Shown piece by piece: positions 1-8,051 of a stretch of DNA of 64,000 nucleotides. The DNA comes from Microtetraspora sp. NBRC 16547 (lineage in GTDB: Bacteria > Actinomycetota > Actinomycetes > Streptosporangiales > Streptosporangiaceae). A program made the translations under genes and the position numbers. Numbering within the stretch: the first letter of the stretch is position 1; the number at the start of each line of letters is the position of its first letter. The notes under the pieces are model-generated. The model saw nothing but the letters and a program-made list of their open reading frames with translations. It had not been told where the DNA came from and made no database searches. Location of the stretch: the NCBI RefSeq assembly GCF_030268965.1, contig NZ_BSSE01000025.1, positions 1-64,000 of the forward strand, written 5' to 3'.

Positions 1-2141
1 AGGATGGCTCGCCGCTGTGTTCTGGTGGCGCGGCGGACGGTGCGTCCGACGTCCAGGACTCGTCCTTCGGCGTTCATGACCAGGCGGGTGAGGCTGGAGG
101 TGGATGCCAGGCGGTGGATGTCGGTGATGGGGAGGAACTGTCCGGTGGCCAGCAGTAGTCCGGGCAGCGTCCGGCCCGAGATCAGCCCGCCAGGGGTCAC
201 CCAGTCAGACACCCGCCCTCTCCGTGCCGAGCGTCGTCTACTGCGCGGCGCACTCGCCGTGTCCCGTGACGTGCTTCGCCTATCCCGCGATGTACTCGCT
301 GTATCCCGCGATGGGCCGCCCGTGGCTTGCGCCCAGTCTCGTCCGTCCGCTGTCGTGCACGCTTCATCCCGAGTCGTGCCACGACCCTGGCCGGACGGCC
401 CGCGTTCCTGCCCGGGCGTGTTCCGCCCGCTTGCGGACGGCTCCCGCGCGCGCCGTGCTTTGACCGGCTCTTGTCGTGTTGTGGGCGGCTCATCTGTGTC
501 TGATGCCGAGGCTGTAGCGGGAGGTCCGCTCTCGGTCCTGGCGCCAGCCGCACTCGCGGCCGTGGTGGTTGCGCTGTTGAGGTGAGCAGCTGTGTGACGC
601 GTCTGGGTGTCATCGGCGGCCGAGTCGCCAACGGCTGCCGCTGCCCCGTCGGTGGCCGCCTCTTGGCCGGTCGTCTTTCCGGCAGCCGTGTCTCGGGCCG
701 CCGCATCCTGCGGCGCGGCCGTGCCTTGCCTGGCGGCGTCCTGCCTGGCGGCGTCCTGCCTGGCGGCGTCCTGCCCGCTCTGGGCGTGGTCAGTACTCTC
801 CCGGGCTGCCGCGCCCTGGGTGGTGGTGGTGGTGCCGTGGCCGGCTTCCTCGCAGTCGGCGCTCTCGCGGGCAGCGGTGTTCTCGCGGGCTGTCATGTCT
901 TGTGCGCCGCTGTCCTGGGCGGCCCTGTCGCGGGCAGCCTCCTCGGAGCCGCTGTCGTGGTCGGCACTGTCCGGGGCTGCCACGTCCTGCGTGGCCGCAG
1001 CTTGCGTGTCGGTGCCCTGGGCCGGGGTGCGCTGGGCCGGGGTGTCGTGGCTGGGGGCTGCTGGCGGGTCGTCGGGGAGGGACTCGGCGTTGACCAGAAC
1101 CAGCAGCTCGGTGCCGATCTGGTGTTCCAGCAGGGCGATCAGCGTGTCTGCGTTCCGCACCCGCAGCGGCCGGTCATCACCTTCGGCCTTGGGCTTGGCG
1201 TACGCATCCAGCAACGCCCGAAGCCGCGCGCCCGCCTCCCGGGGCAGCCGGAACTCCCCCTCCAGGCCGCCGGTGGAGCTTTCCCGCACGAGCAGGAAAC
1301 GTTGCCGGTAGTCGGCCTCGGCGTCATCGGCCTCCCCATCAGGGTTCAGCACGGCGTGCAGGTAGCGGCCGGCCCGGGCGATCTCCGCCGGAGTCGCCTG
1401 CTCGGCGAGCGTGATGAGGATCGGCTCGGCCAGCGCGGCCTGCTCATCGGTCAACCGGCCGGTCGCCGCGCAGATCGCCGTCACATACCCCTCCGCCAGG
1501 CTGCCGTCGGCGAACCGGGCCCGCACCGTGGGTAGGCGGGCCAGCTCCACCGCGAGCGCCAGCATCCGGCCCGCGCCCGCGACACTCATCCTGGCGGCGG
1601 TACGCAGCCAGGACTTGGTGGAGGCATGCCCGTACGCCTTGGCCTCACCGGCGGCATGCACCCGCTCCACCCGCGCCGCGATCGCGGAGATGAGCCGATC
1701 CCGCGCGAACAGCAGGTCTTCCGCCTCGGCCAGGCACACCCCCGGCGAGTCCGGCACCAGCGCGAGCGCCAGCTCAGAGGCCGTCTCCCGGACCGAGGCC
1801 ACCAACGGCCACGACACTCGACCAGTGGCGGTCGAAGAGCAGGTGGACGGTCCGCCAGAGGCCTCACCGGTGCCTGACGCGTTACCGGCACCAGGGGCGT
1901 CAGCCGGGCAAGAGGTGGCGCGCACGTTGTGACCGTCAGCGGTGCTGCTCGTGGGAGAGGGGCCGGTGGTGTCAGGACCGTTGACAGTGTTGCTCGTCGA
2001 AACGCCAGTGGCGGTGAAGGCGCTAGCGTCGGCGGGGGAGTCATCCACGTCTGGACTGACATCGCCTCGCTTCGGTGAGAAAACGGAATCTCGGCCCGGA
2101 AAGAGCGGATTTTGTCCCGGCGATCCGGGAAAGAATGCCAT
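1..2141 (-). CDS. DUF222 (13E12 repeat) family protein, C-terminus cut by window edge
   Basis: An uninterrupted minus-strand frame of at least 713 codons runs off the left edge. The core reads like the DUF222/13E12 family: a helical segment with LAEGYVTAICAATGRLTDEQ, then ATPAEIARAGRYLHAVLNPDG and RVRNADTLIALLEHQIGTEL. After a long insert it resumes with family-like LPGLLLATGQFLPITDIHRL and AEGRVLDVGRTVRRATRTQR, which normally precedes an HNH nuclease domain; that domain would lie outside the window. The insert between the two halves is roughly 280 residues of Asp/Ala/Gln/Thr/Ser/Arg-rich low complexity. These proteins are multi-copy in actinomycetes and their role is not established. The start is uncertain: ATG at 2141 lacks a good ribosome site, and base composition becomes coding-like only below about 2070, where a GTG (about 2050) is an alternative. 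Confidence 0.72.
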   Translation of the reverse strand, partial: MAFFPGSPGQNPLFPGRDSVFSPKRGDVSPDVDDSPADASAFTATGVSTSNTVNGPDTTGPSPTSSTADGHNVRATSCPADAPGAGNASGTGEASGGPSTCSSTATGRVSWPLVASVRETASELALALVPDSPGVCLAEAEDLLFARDRLISAIAARVERVHAAGEAKAYGHASTKSWLRTAARMSVAGAGRMLALAVELARLPTVRARFADGSLAEGYVTAICAATGRLTDEQAALAEPILITLAEQATPAEIARAGRYLHAVLNPDGEADDAEADYRQRFLLVRESSTGGLEGEFRLPREAGARLRALLDAYAKPKAEGDDRPLRVRNADTLIALLEHQIGTELLVLVNAESLPDDPPAAPSHDTPAQRTPAQGTDTQAAATQDVAAPDSADHDSGSEEAARDRAAQDSGAQDMTARENTAARESADCEEAGHGTTTTTQGAAARESTDHAQSGQDAARQDAARQDAARQGTAAPQDAAARDTAAGKTTGQEAATDGAAAAVGDSAADDTQTRHTAAHLNSATTTAASAAGARTESGPPATASASDTDEPPTTRQEPVKARRAREPSASGRNTPGQERGPSGQGRGTTRDEACTTADGRDWAQATGGPSRDTASTSRDRRSTSRDTASAPRSRRRSARRGRVSDWVTPGGLISGRTLPGLLLATGQFLPITDIHRLASTSSLTRLVMNAEGRVLDVGRTVRRATRTQRRAI
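726..770. repeat. 15-bp tandem repeat, three copies
   Basis: The unit CTGCCTGGCGGCGTC is repeated three times head to tail, the first copy with one changed base. On the minus strand it encodes three consecutive five-residue units Asp-Ala-Ala-Arg-Gln inside the low-complexity insert of the DUF222 protein. The unit length is a multiple of three, so copy-number change would keep the frame. Confidence 0.8.
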
Positions 2142-2734
2142 TCTTGGAGAAACCGGTTCACGAGAGACCGGACGGCCACCGTCATCCGTTATGGGCAGGA
2201 AGTCGTCAATGGCGAAGGCCGAACTTCCGTGGGATATATCGGCAATTCCGGTCATGCTGGGGGCCGCTACCTGATCCCACCAACCTGCACCCAAGGGGCT
2301 GGACTTGGCGCGACTTGGCGACTCCCCCGAAAAGAATCCGGAAGGCCCGAAGAGCTCGGCCACGCCACCCCCGATCGCCGATTAGAACGTGTGTATGAAT
2401 ACTGTCAGAAATTCCGGAGGTCGGCAAGATGAATTCGTAAAGAATTTCGATGACCGTATGGATAGACTATTTCGGGAAATATTGGGACACCCATTCCTGA
2501 GAGTCATCGTTTCCTTCTAGATAGTCGCCAGACGGCGGTCCGGTGCGCTGGTCGGTGAGGTTGGGGCCGCGGTGCGGGCGGCAGGAGCGGTCAGGTCAAC
2601 CTCGGCGTGGCATCGCGGGCCGCGCGGCCGGGACCCCGGTCGGAAGTCCTCGGCCGCGACCGAGGGCAACCGGGCCGTAGCGCCAGTAGCGGCAGGCCCA
2701 GCGGGCGACATCACCAACGCCCGTGCCCAGTCAG
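2142..2734. other. Intergenic region without recognisable gene
   Basis: Bases 2142 to about 2520 are clearly less GC-rich than the flanks and presumably hold the promoter of the DUF222 gene, but I see no convincing -35/-10 pair. Bases 2520-2734 return to high GC. A short minus frame passes through but resembles nothing I know. This segment was directly downstream of the response-regulator gene before the IS630-type element inserted. Confidence 0.5.
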
Positions 2735-2750
2735 CTAGTGGCCCGTCACC
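2735..2750 (+). repeat. Left terminal inverted repeat of IS630 remnant
   Basis: CTAGTGGCCCGTCACC; exact reverse complement of 3217-3232. The TA at 2736-2737 is the presumed target duplication. Confidence 0.85.
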
Positions 2751-3141
2751 CAACCTTGGCCGGGTAACTCGTCCAGCTTCTGATCGGCGAGCTGGCGGCA
2801 AAGCTGGTCTTGGGCTCGGCTCGGGCGTTGCGCCAGCGCACGTAGGCACCGAGCGCCGCGTTCTGCTCGTCATGGGTGCGGTGGTCGGTGCCGTTCAGCG
2901 CGTAGTAGCGCAGCGCGTCGAACCCCTTCTCGTTGAAGGCGTGGATGACGTCGCGCACGTAGTCGTCGCTGACCTGCATCAACGAGGTGATGTCCGGGAC
3001 GCTTTGGCCCTGGCCGGACATCATCACCACGATCGCCCGCCGCAGCTTGACCGGATCCTTCGCGCTCCGCGTGATCCGCTGCAGCTTGCGGCCTTCCTCC
3101 ATGGTCAACGGCCGGACGAACACTTCCGGTCGGTGAGCCAC
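2746..3141 (-). pseudogene. IS630-family transposase remnant, central catalytic domain deleted
   Basis: The frame of 131 codons begins at a GTG (3141) preceded by GGGAGGT at good spacing. The first ~80 residues (VAHRPEVFVRPLTMEEGRKL, then VSDDYVRDVIHAFNEKGFDA) are the N-terminal DNA-binding part of an IS630 transposase. At FDAL the sequence jumps in frame to the family's C-terminal tail (RYYALNGTDHRTHDEQNAA, YVRWRNARAEPK). The intervening ~200 residues with the DDE triad are gone, so it cannot catalyse transposition. The junction is in frame and has no stop, so a small DNA-binding protein could still be made. The stop codon lies inside the left terminal repeat. Confidence 0.8.
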
Positions 3142-3216
3142 GACCACCTCCCAACGTTGAAGAGGCAGCCAGCCTGACGGGTTCACCGCCGGAGATCAAT
3201 TACCCGTCCGAGATCC

Positions 3217-3232
3217 GGTGACGGGCCACTAG
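3217..3232 (-). repeat. Right terminal inverted repeat of IS630 remnant
   Basis: GGTGACGGGCCACTAG; exact reverse complement of 2735-2750. Its last bases form the TAG stop codon (3231-3229, minus strand) of the response-regulator gene. Confidence 0.85.
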
Positions 3233-3900
3233 TGTCCGGACGGGCGCACCAGTCCCGTCTCGTACGCGAAGACCGCCGCCTGGGTCCGGTCACGTAGGCC
3301 CAGCTTGACCAGGATGCGGCTCACATGTGTCTTCACGGTCTGTTCCGCCACCACCAGCCGCGCGGCGATCTCCGCGTTCGACAGACCCTGCGCGATCAGG
3401 GACAACACCTCGGACTCGCGTTCCGTCAGGTCGCCGACGCGGTCCTTGAGCGGGGTTCGGGGGGCGCCGGTCATCCGGGAGAACTCGGCGATGAGGCGCT
3501 TGGTGATGTTCGGGGCGAGCAGGGCGTCGCCGGCCGCCACCACCCGTACCGCCTGGGCGAGGTCGGCGGCCGAGGCGTCCTTCAGTAGAAATCCGGAGGC
3601 ACCCGCGCGCAGCGCCTCATACACATACTCGTCGAGGTCGAAGGTGGTCAGAATGAGGACCTTGACGGCGCTGCCGGACAGTTCCGTGATGCGGCGGGTC
3701 GCCTCGATGCCGCCGAGCTGGGGCATCCGGATGTCCATCAAGACAACGTCCGGGGTGAGTTCGGCGACCTTGGCGACGGCGTCGAGGCCGTTCACGGCTT
3801 GGCCGACGACCGCGATGCCGGGTTCGGCGTTGAGCAGCACCGTGAAGCCTTGGCGGACCATCATCTGATCGTCGGCGATCACTACGCGGATGCTCCTCAC
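3229..3900 (-). CDS. NarL/FixJ-family response regulator
   Basis: This 223-residue protein has a receiver domain (acidic pair D10-D11, phospho-acceptor D56 in VLMDIRMP, conserved Lys in GFLLKD) followed by a LuxR-type helix-turn-helix (LTERESEVLSLIAQGLSNAE, then EQTVKTHVSRILVKLGL). It should be phosphorylated by the kinase encoded just upstream and act as a transcription factor. Its GTG start overlaps the kinase stop (GTGA), implying translational coupling. The TAG stop coincides with the right end of the IS630 remnant: the element appears to have inserted at the TA of this stop codon, restoring TAG. Target genes cannot be told from sequence; the operon partners suggest a cell-envelope signal. 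Confidence 0.93.
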   Translation of the reverse strand: MRSIRVVIADDQMMVRQGFTVLLNAEPGIAVVGQAVNGLDAVAKVAELTPDVVLMDIRMPQLGGIEATRRITELSGSAVKVLILTTFDLDEYVYEALRAGASGFLLKDASAADLAQAVRVVAAGDALLAPNITKRLIAEFSRMTGAPRTPLKDRVGDLTERESEVLSLIAQGLSNAEIAARLVVAEQTVKTHVSRILVKLGLRDRTQAAVFAYETGLVRPSGH

Positions 3901-5201
3901 AGGGTGCCCTCAACATCCTCGGCGGGCGGCTTCTGCGGGTTTGCGGGCAGGATCGCGGTCACTTCGTAGCCTCCGTCGGGGGTGGGGCCGACGGCCAGTT
4001 CGCCGCCCAGCATGGTCGTGCGTTCGCGCATGCCCGACAACCCGTGTCCGGCGACCGGGAAGGGCGGCGCGGGATCCTCCGGCGCGGTGTTGGTGACCCG
4101 GATGGTGAGAACGTCCGGCTGATATCCGATCTCCACTCGCGCCTCCGTTCCGGGAGCGTGCCGCATCACGTTGCTGAGCGCCTCCTGAACGATACGAAAG
4201 GCCGACAACTCGATGCCCGGTGACAGCGGACGCGGTTCACCGGTGGTCCGGGCGGTGACCGTTTGCCCGGCGTCGCGCACATTGTCGACCAACTCGTCCA
4301 GCTGGTCGAGGGTGGGTTGCGGGGCGTGCCGCGCCCCCTCCGACTCGGGGTCCTCCGAGCGCAGCACGCCCAGCACCCGGCGCAGTTCGGTCAGCGCCTC
4401 CACCGCGTTCTCACGGATTCCCGCGAGGTTCTCCCTCAACTCTTCGGGCGGGTCCTCGACCAGGTGCGGAGCGACCTGCGCCTGAATCGAGATCAACGAC
4501 ATGTGGTGGGCGAGCACATCGTGCAGCTCGCGGGCGATCCGGTTGCGCTCCTCCAGCAGGGTGCGCCGGGCCCGCTCCTCGGCCGTGAGCTCCTCCTGTA
4601 TGACCAGCTCCGTACGGGCCACCCGGCTGCCGCGCAGCGCGGCGCCCATGACCACCACGGTGCTGAGAATCGCGGCGGCGGCACCGGCGTCGTAGTTGTG
4701 CGCCTGGGAATTGAACATGCCGCAGGCCAGTCCCGCGAGGATACTGATCAACAGCGCCTCGACCGCGGCCCGCGGGCGGACCCTCAACGCCAGCAGGAGC
4801 AGCACCCCGGCCTGCAGCGCGAGCCCGGGGCCGGTCCAGGGCAACAGCGCATCCGGGGTGCGCGGCTCCGAGACCACCGCGATGACGACCATGGCGATCG
4901 TCACCGCCCACCACGCCAGCACCGGCCGGAAGAGCGCGAGGACGAGCGCCACCCCCTGGAGCCCGCCGAGCAGCACGGCGTACGACGTGTCCAGCCTGAA
5001 GAGCGAGACGAGCTGGTTGATGTGGGGGATGACGATGGACGCCGCGGCCATCACCAGCAGCATCACGAACGCCGGCATCCAATCCAGCCAGCTGGGCCGC
5101 CCCGTATGCGGTATCGGTTCATGCCCCGTCGTCCACAGGTCGTCGCGCAGGTTACGGGGTACCGCCCGCAGTGCCGCCATCAGCCGCATCTTGCGGCTCA
5201 T
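3897..5201 (-). CDS. DesK-type sensor histidine kinase
   Basis: The protein has 434 residues from the ATG at 5201, chosen because AAGGAGG lies 5 bases upstream; a longer frame from 5279 lacks such a site. The N-terminal half has about six hydrophobic segments (membrane sensor). Then comes a HisKA_3 dimerisation/phospho-acceptor helix (RNRIARELHDVLAHHMSLIS, His about 226) and a HATPase_c domain with an N-box-like region (FRIVQEALSNVMRHAPGTEA) and G-boxes (GHGLSGMRERTTMLGGEL). No extracellular sensing domain is visible, so the signal is probably sensed in or at the membrane. It forms a two-component pair with the next gene. Confidence 0.92.
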   Translation of the reverse strand: MSRKMRLMAALRAVPRNLRDDLWTTGHEPIPHTGRPSWLDWMPAFVMLLVMAAASIVIPHINQLVSLFRLDTSYAVLLGGLQGVALVLALFRPVLAWWAVTIAMVVIAVVSEPRTPDALLPWTGPGLALQAGVLLLLALRVRPRAAVEALLISILAGLACGMFNSQAHNYDAGAAAAILSTVVVMGAALRGSRVARTELVIQEELTAEERARRTLLEERNRIARELHDVLAHHMSLISIQAQVAPHLVEDPPEELRENLAGIRENAVEALTELRRVLGVLRSEDPESEGARHAPQPTLDQLDELVDNVRDAGQTVTARTTGEPRPLSPGIELSAFRIVQEALSNVMRHAPGTEARVEIGYQPDVLTIRVTNTAPEDPAPPFPVAGHGLSGMRERTTMLGGELAVGPTPDGGYEVTAILPANPQKPPAEDVEGTL

Positions 5202-5226
5202 CTCCTCCTTCTGCACAGAAGTCACC

Positions 5227-6417
5227 CTAAACACGCCACACCTCCAGCGTCCGGGCGGGCCGCCTCTCATGTTCGACACAGCCGGGTCGTCTCTGCTCGT
5301 GGGTACGGAACGCGGCCCAGCACACCAGCAGGGCCAGCGCGAAGGCCGGCAGCCAGGCCAGCCGGGCGAGGACCCAGCCGGAGCCGTCGGGGACGGTGTG
5401 CAGGCCCGGCAAGGGCGTGCCCGCGAGCATGCCGATCGCGGTGACCACGATCATGGCGCTCTGATGCCAGAGAAAGATCGTCATCGCGGACAGGTTGACC
5501 AGTGCCACCGGCGCCCACGCGGCGGGCCGTTGTAGCACCCGCCGTAGTGGGCCGGTCAGCAGCAGTGCCGCGCCGCACTGGGCCAGCCCGAAGATGACGA
5601 CCGCGAGGGTGGGCGGGTCGAGGTTGGAGACAGCGGCGCCGGGCACTCCGACCATCGCGGCCGGGTAGCCCGCCCCTGCCACCAGTGCGGAGGTGGCTGC
5701 GCCACCGCCCAGCAGCAGCCCCCATCCGGTCGCGCGGCCGCGCAGGCTGCCCCGGGCCCAGGCCGCGCCCAGGCAGTACGGCACCAGCCACCCCGCCGCG
5801 ACGTTGATCCAACCAAGCCAAGCGGGCCCGCCCCACCAGAACCGGGCCAGATCGACCAGCGCCACCGTAGCGAGCGGCCACACCGGGTGCAGCCGGGCGG
5901 CCAGCGGGGTCGCCGCTGTCAGCGCCGCGAAGACCAGCAGGAACCACATCGGCGACAGCACCAGCTTGACCAGCGCCCGCACGCTCTCCAGCCCAGCCCC
6001 GGCGGCCAGCATCGCGACGACCGCCACGCTCCACACCACCAGCACAACTGCGACCGGCCGAAACAGTCGGCCCATTCGGGCGCCGAGCCACCGCCCATAC
6101 CGTGTGCCCCGGGCGCGGGCGGAGGCGTGACTTCGCGCTGCGACCTGCCCGCCCACCAGGAAGAAGACCGCCAGGGCCTGCAACAGCCAGGAGATGGGGG
6201 TGAGTTGGGGAAGGTGCCGCAGCGGGCTGGTCGTGCGCACGGTGCCGCTGTCGGCGACCAGGGCGGTCACCAGCCAGTGGCCGAGCACCACACCACAGAT
6301 GGCCAGGGCGCGCAGCGCGTCGACAGCCCGGTCGCGGCCGGGCGGAGTGGCCGCGTCGACGCGCTGGACGATCCGCCGGAGGGGGTGCCGGAAGGGGTGT
6401 TGTAGGAGGTCACGCAT
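5227..6417 (-). CDS. Acyltransferase-3 family membrane protein
   Basis: This 396-residue polytopic protein starts RDRAVDALRALAICGVVLGHW, the typical first helix of acyltransferase-3 proteins with its conserved Arg and His. Around ten further hydrophobic segments follow, including VNLSAMTIFLWHQSAMIVV near the end. Such enzymes acylate sugars or lipids at the membrane; the substrate cannot be read here. ATG at 6417 overlaps the stop of the hydrolase gene by 8 bases, and the kinase gene starts 25 bases after its stop, so hydrolase, acyltransferase, kinase and regulator look like one transcription unit. Confidence 0.85.
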   Translation of the reverse strand: MRDLLQHPFRHPLRRIVQRVDAATPPGRDRAVDALRALAICGVVLGHWLVTALVADSGTVRTTSPLRHLPQLTPISWLLQALAVFFLVGGQVAARSHASARARGTRYGRWLGARMGRLFRPVAVVLVVWSVAVVAMLAAGAGLESVRALVKLVLSPMWFLLVFAALTAATPLAARLHPVWPLATVALVDLARFWWGGPAWLGWINVAAGWLVPYCLGAAWARGSLRGRATGWGLLLGGGAATSALVAGAGYPAAMVGVPGAAVSNLDPPTLAVVIFGLAQCGAALLLTGPLRRVLQRPAAWAPVALVNLSAMTIFLWHQSAMIVVTAIGMLAGTPLPGLHTVPDGSGWVLARLAWLPAFALALLVCWAAFRTHEQRRPGCVEHERRPARTLEVWRV

Positions 6418-7390
6418 CACGGCCCGCCTCAGCAGGGGCCTGTCCGGTGACGATCCGGGCGATGCTCTCCAGTGACAGGGAGCCGTGTCGCAGGTAGCCG
6501 CTGTGGCCGCCGTCGCCTGCCGGGAAAAGGTGGGCACCGAACTCCGGGGAGACCGGGTCGGTGCCGAAGCCGAGGGTGGCGAAGGGGAGGTGGAGCCGGG
6601 TGTGTGGGACGTCGGCGATCCAGTCGCCGCTGCTCCGGCTGGCCCAGACGGTGGCGCGGGTGTGCAGCGCGGCGGCGGTGTCGGCGGCGACGCCGGCGCT
6701 GCCGTACAGGACGATGTCGGCGACGTCCAGCCCGGGCGCGGCCGCGGCGCAGACGACGCTGCCGTAGGAGTGGCAGAGCAGGCTGATCCGGGCGGCGGGT
6801 CGGGCGGCGTGGAGTTCCCGCACGAAGGTGTTCAGGTCGGGGGCGGCTTCCTGCGCGCGGTCGGGTGTCAGCGCGCCGAGGCTCACGGTGCTGGGGGTCG
6901 GGTAGCCGAGCCAGGCGATGACGGCGGTTCTGACGGCGGTTCGGTCGCCCAGCCTCTGCTGGAGGGCGAGCCCGCCCGCTCGGACGTATCCGTATTTATC
7001 GAGGTTTGTGTCGGAGCCGGGGACGAGTACGGCGATCTGTTCGGCCTGGGACAGGTCGCCGAAAACTTCGGCGGTGCGGCCGCCGTCGCGGCCATCGAAG
7101 AACAGGAAGTGGCGGGCGGGGTCGGCCATGGCGTGCAGCATCGCGGCCCGCCACTGGTCGCCGTGGTCAGTGGCCATCCGCCCGGCCGCTTGGATGTCGT
7201 CGCGGCTGGCGGTGTATCGCTTGGTCAGGGCTGCGGGGGTGGCGTCCCGTAGCGGGGCGGATGCGGTGGGGGCGGGCGCGGGGACGGCCGCGGAGCGGGC
7301 GGCACCCGATACCGGCACGGCCACCGAGGCGGTGATGAGCGCGGCGAGCAGGGTGCGGCGCGGGCGGCTCCCGCGCGGGTGGGACGCCAT
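6410..7390 (-). CDS. Secreted alpha/beta hydrolase, DUF1023 type
   Basis: The product is 326 residues from ATG 7390, with GGAAGGA upstream. It begins with a Sec-type signal (RRTLLAALITASVAVPVSG). The C-terminal half matches the DUF1023 alpha/beta-hydrolase group: a GSDTNLDKYGYV region and a nucleophile elbow LLCHSYGSVV, so Ser in C-H-S-Y-G is the likely nucleophile, with a His near the end in GDGGHSGYL. The substrate is unknown; lipid or ester hydrolysis outside the membrane is plausible given the coupled membrane acyltransferase. First gene of the four-gene operon; the promoter must lie within about 100 bases upstream. Confidence 0.85.
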   Translation of the reverse strand: MASHPRGSRPRRTLLAALITASVAVPVSGAARSAAVPAPAPTASAPLRDATPAALTKRYTASRDDIQAAGRMATDHGDQWRAAMLHAMADPARHFLFFDGRDGGRTAEVFGDLSQAEQIAVLVPGSDTNLDKYGYVRAGGLALQQRLGDRTAVRTAVIAWLGYPTPSTVSLGALTPDRAQEAAPDLNTFVRELHAARPAARISLLCHSYGSVVCAAAAPGLDVADIVLYGSAGVAADTAAALHTRATVWASRSSGDWIADVPHTRLHLPFATLGFGTDPVSPEFGAHLFPAGDGGHSGYLRHGSLSLESIARIVTGQAPAEAGRDA

Positions 7391-7647
7391 GGGGGACGGT
7401 CCTTCCGAAGTGGATCTCCTTCGTGCTTCGGACAACGAAGCTATGGATCACACCTCGTGGTCGGCGTCCCGCCGAGGAATGCCTTTCTCGCGTAGCTCTT
7501 AAGTACTACGGGTAGGGGTTCCAGGTTTGGTCAGCCACCCCTGAACGCTGGCGGGGCCTTCGGCGTGGCAATCCACCCTGCCCCGGGCGTCCCGGGGAGA
7601 TGGATGCGCTACTCCCATGACCGCGCGGAAGGGTATGGACGGCCGCC

Positions 7648-7690
7648 TGTTCCGGCCCCGTGCCGTGTTTCACGGAACGGGGCCGGAACA
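7648..7690. terminator. 20-bp stem hairpin
   Basis: TGTTCCGGCCCCGTGCCGTG pairs with the complementary arm ending at 7690 over 20 bp with a single mismatch and a TTT loop. There is no U-run, as is usual for actinomycete terminators. It lies beyond the fossil acyl-CoA dehydrogenase end on the minus strand. Confidence 0.6.
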
Positions 7691-7710
7691 GTGATCGGTC
7701 AGAGAACCGC

Positions 7711-7749
7711 AAGAACCCCGTCCATCGGACGGCGATGGACGGGGTTCTT
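7711..7749. terminator. 16-bp perfect hairpin, terminator of the fossil gene
   Basis: AAGAACCCCGTCCATC (7711-7726) is perfectly complementary to 7734-7749 across a 7-base loop. It stands about 30 bases past the stop codon of the acyl-CoA dehydrogenase fragment, the normal place for that gene's terminator on the minus strand. Confidence 0.68.
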
Positions 7750-7780
7750 CCGGACCAGAGTCTCTTGAGCTGCGGAGACG

Positions 7781-7870
7781 CTATCGAACGGGCAGGCCGG
7801 TGACGGAGCGGCCGATGATGAGACGCTGGATCTCGCTCGTACCTTCAAAAATCGTGTAGATCTTCGGCGT
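7781..7870 (-). pseudogene. 3' fragment of an acyl-CoA dehydrogenase gene
   Basis: Reading on the minus strand, TPKIYTIFEGTSEIQRLIIG followed by RSVTGLPVR and TAG is the highly conserved C-terminus of acyl-CoA dehydrogenases (the IFEGTSEIQR box includes residues near the flavin). Only about 29 codons remain; upstream of Thr-Pro-Lys the frame shows no further similarity. The rest of the gene (~350 codons) is missing. Confidence 0.78.
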
Positions 7871-8051
7871 GCAAAAATCCAATCTGCTTTCCGCGGGGCC
7901 CGGGAATGTCGGCCGGAGGCTCCGCTCCGACCTCCTCCTCCGCCTTGCGCGGCATCCATCTGGCTGATCCTCGCTACGACAAAGATCCACGAAACACGCT
8001 CTAGCTAGGCCTCAAGGCCTCACTGCTGGGTGTCACTGCTTGGCGTCACTG

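Larger units (their letters stand above)
2735..3232 (-). mobile_element. Internally deleted IS630-family element
   Basis: The element is about 0.5 kb and bounded by perfect 16-bp inverted repeats, CTAGTGGCCCGTCACC at the left and its exact complement at the right. Imperfect pairing continues for about 20 bp inward, including a shared CGGGTAA block. Each end contains the TA dinucleotide that IS630-family transposases duplicate. A full IS630 element is about 1.1 kb; here the middle of the transposase, including the DDE catalytic core, is missing. The remnant could still be moved in trans by an intact relative, like a MITE. It sits exactly at the stop codon of the neighbouring response-regulator gene. 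Confidence 0.82.
7391..8051. other. Degenerate intergenic region with fossil gene end and two hairpins
   Basis: This 660-base gap has no intact gene. It contains two strong hairpins (7648-7690 and 7711-7749) and the last ~29 codons of an acyl-CoA dehydrogenase gene (7781-7870). Between 7870 and 8030 the sequence is scrambled and ends with a short AGGCCT inverted repeat near the LacI gene. It looks like the scar of one or more deletions. Confidence 0.6.

Noticed and set aside
726-770. Short repeats considered as a CRISPR array
   Set aside because: Contiguous 15-bp coding repeats without spacers. No spaced repeats of 24-40 bp occur anywhere in the window.
4-1932. Plus-strand open frames (Ala/Ser/Arg-rich) across 1-1930
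   Set aside because: They are antisense to the DUF222 gene, whose minus-strand frame gives recognisable family sequence with proper codon bias.
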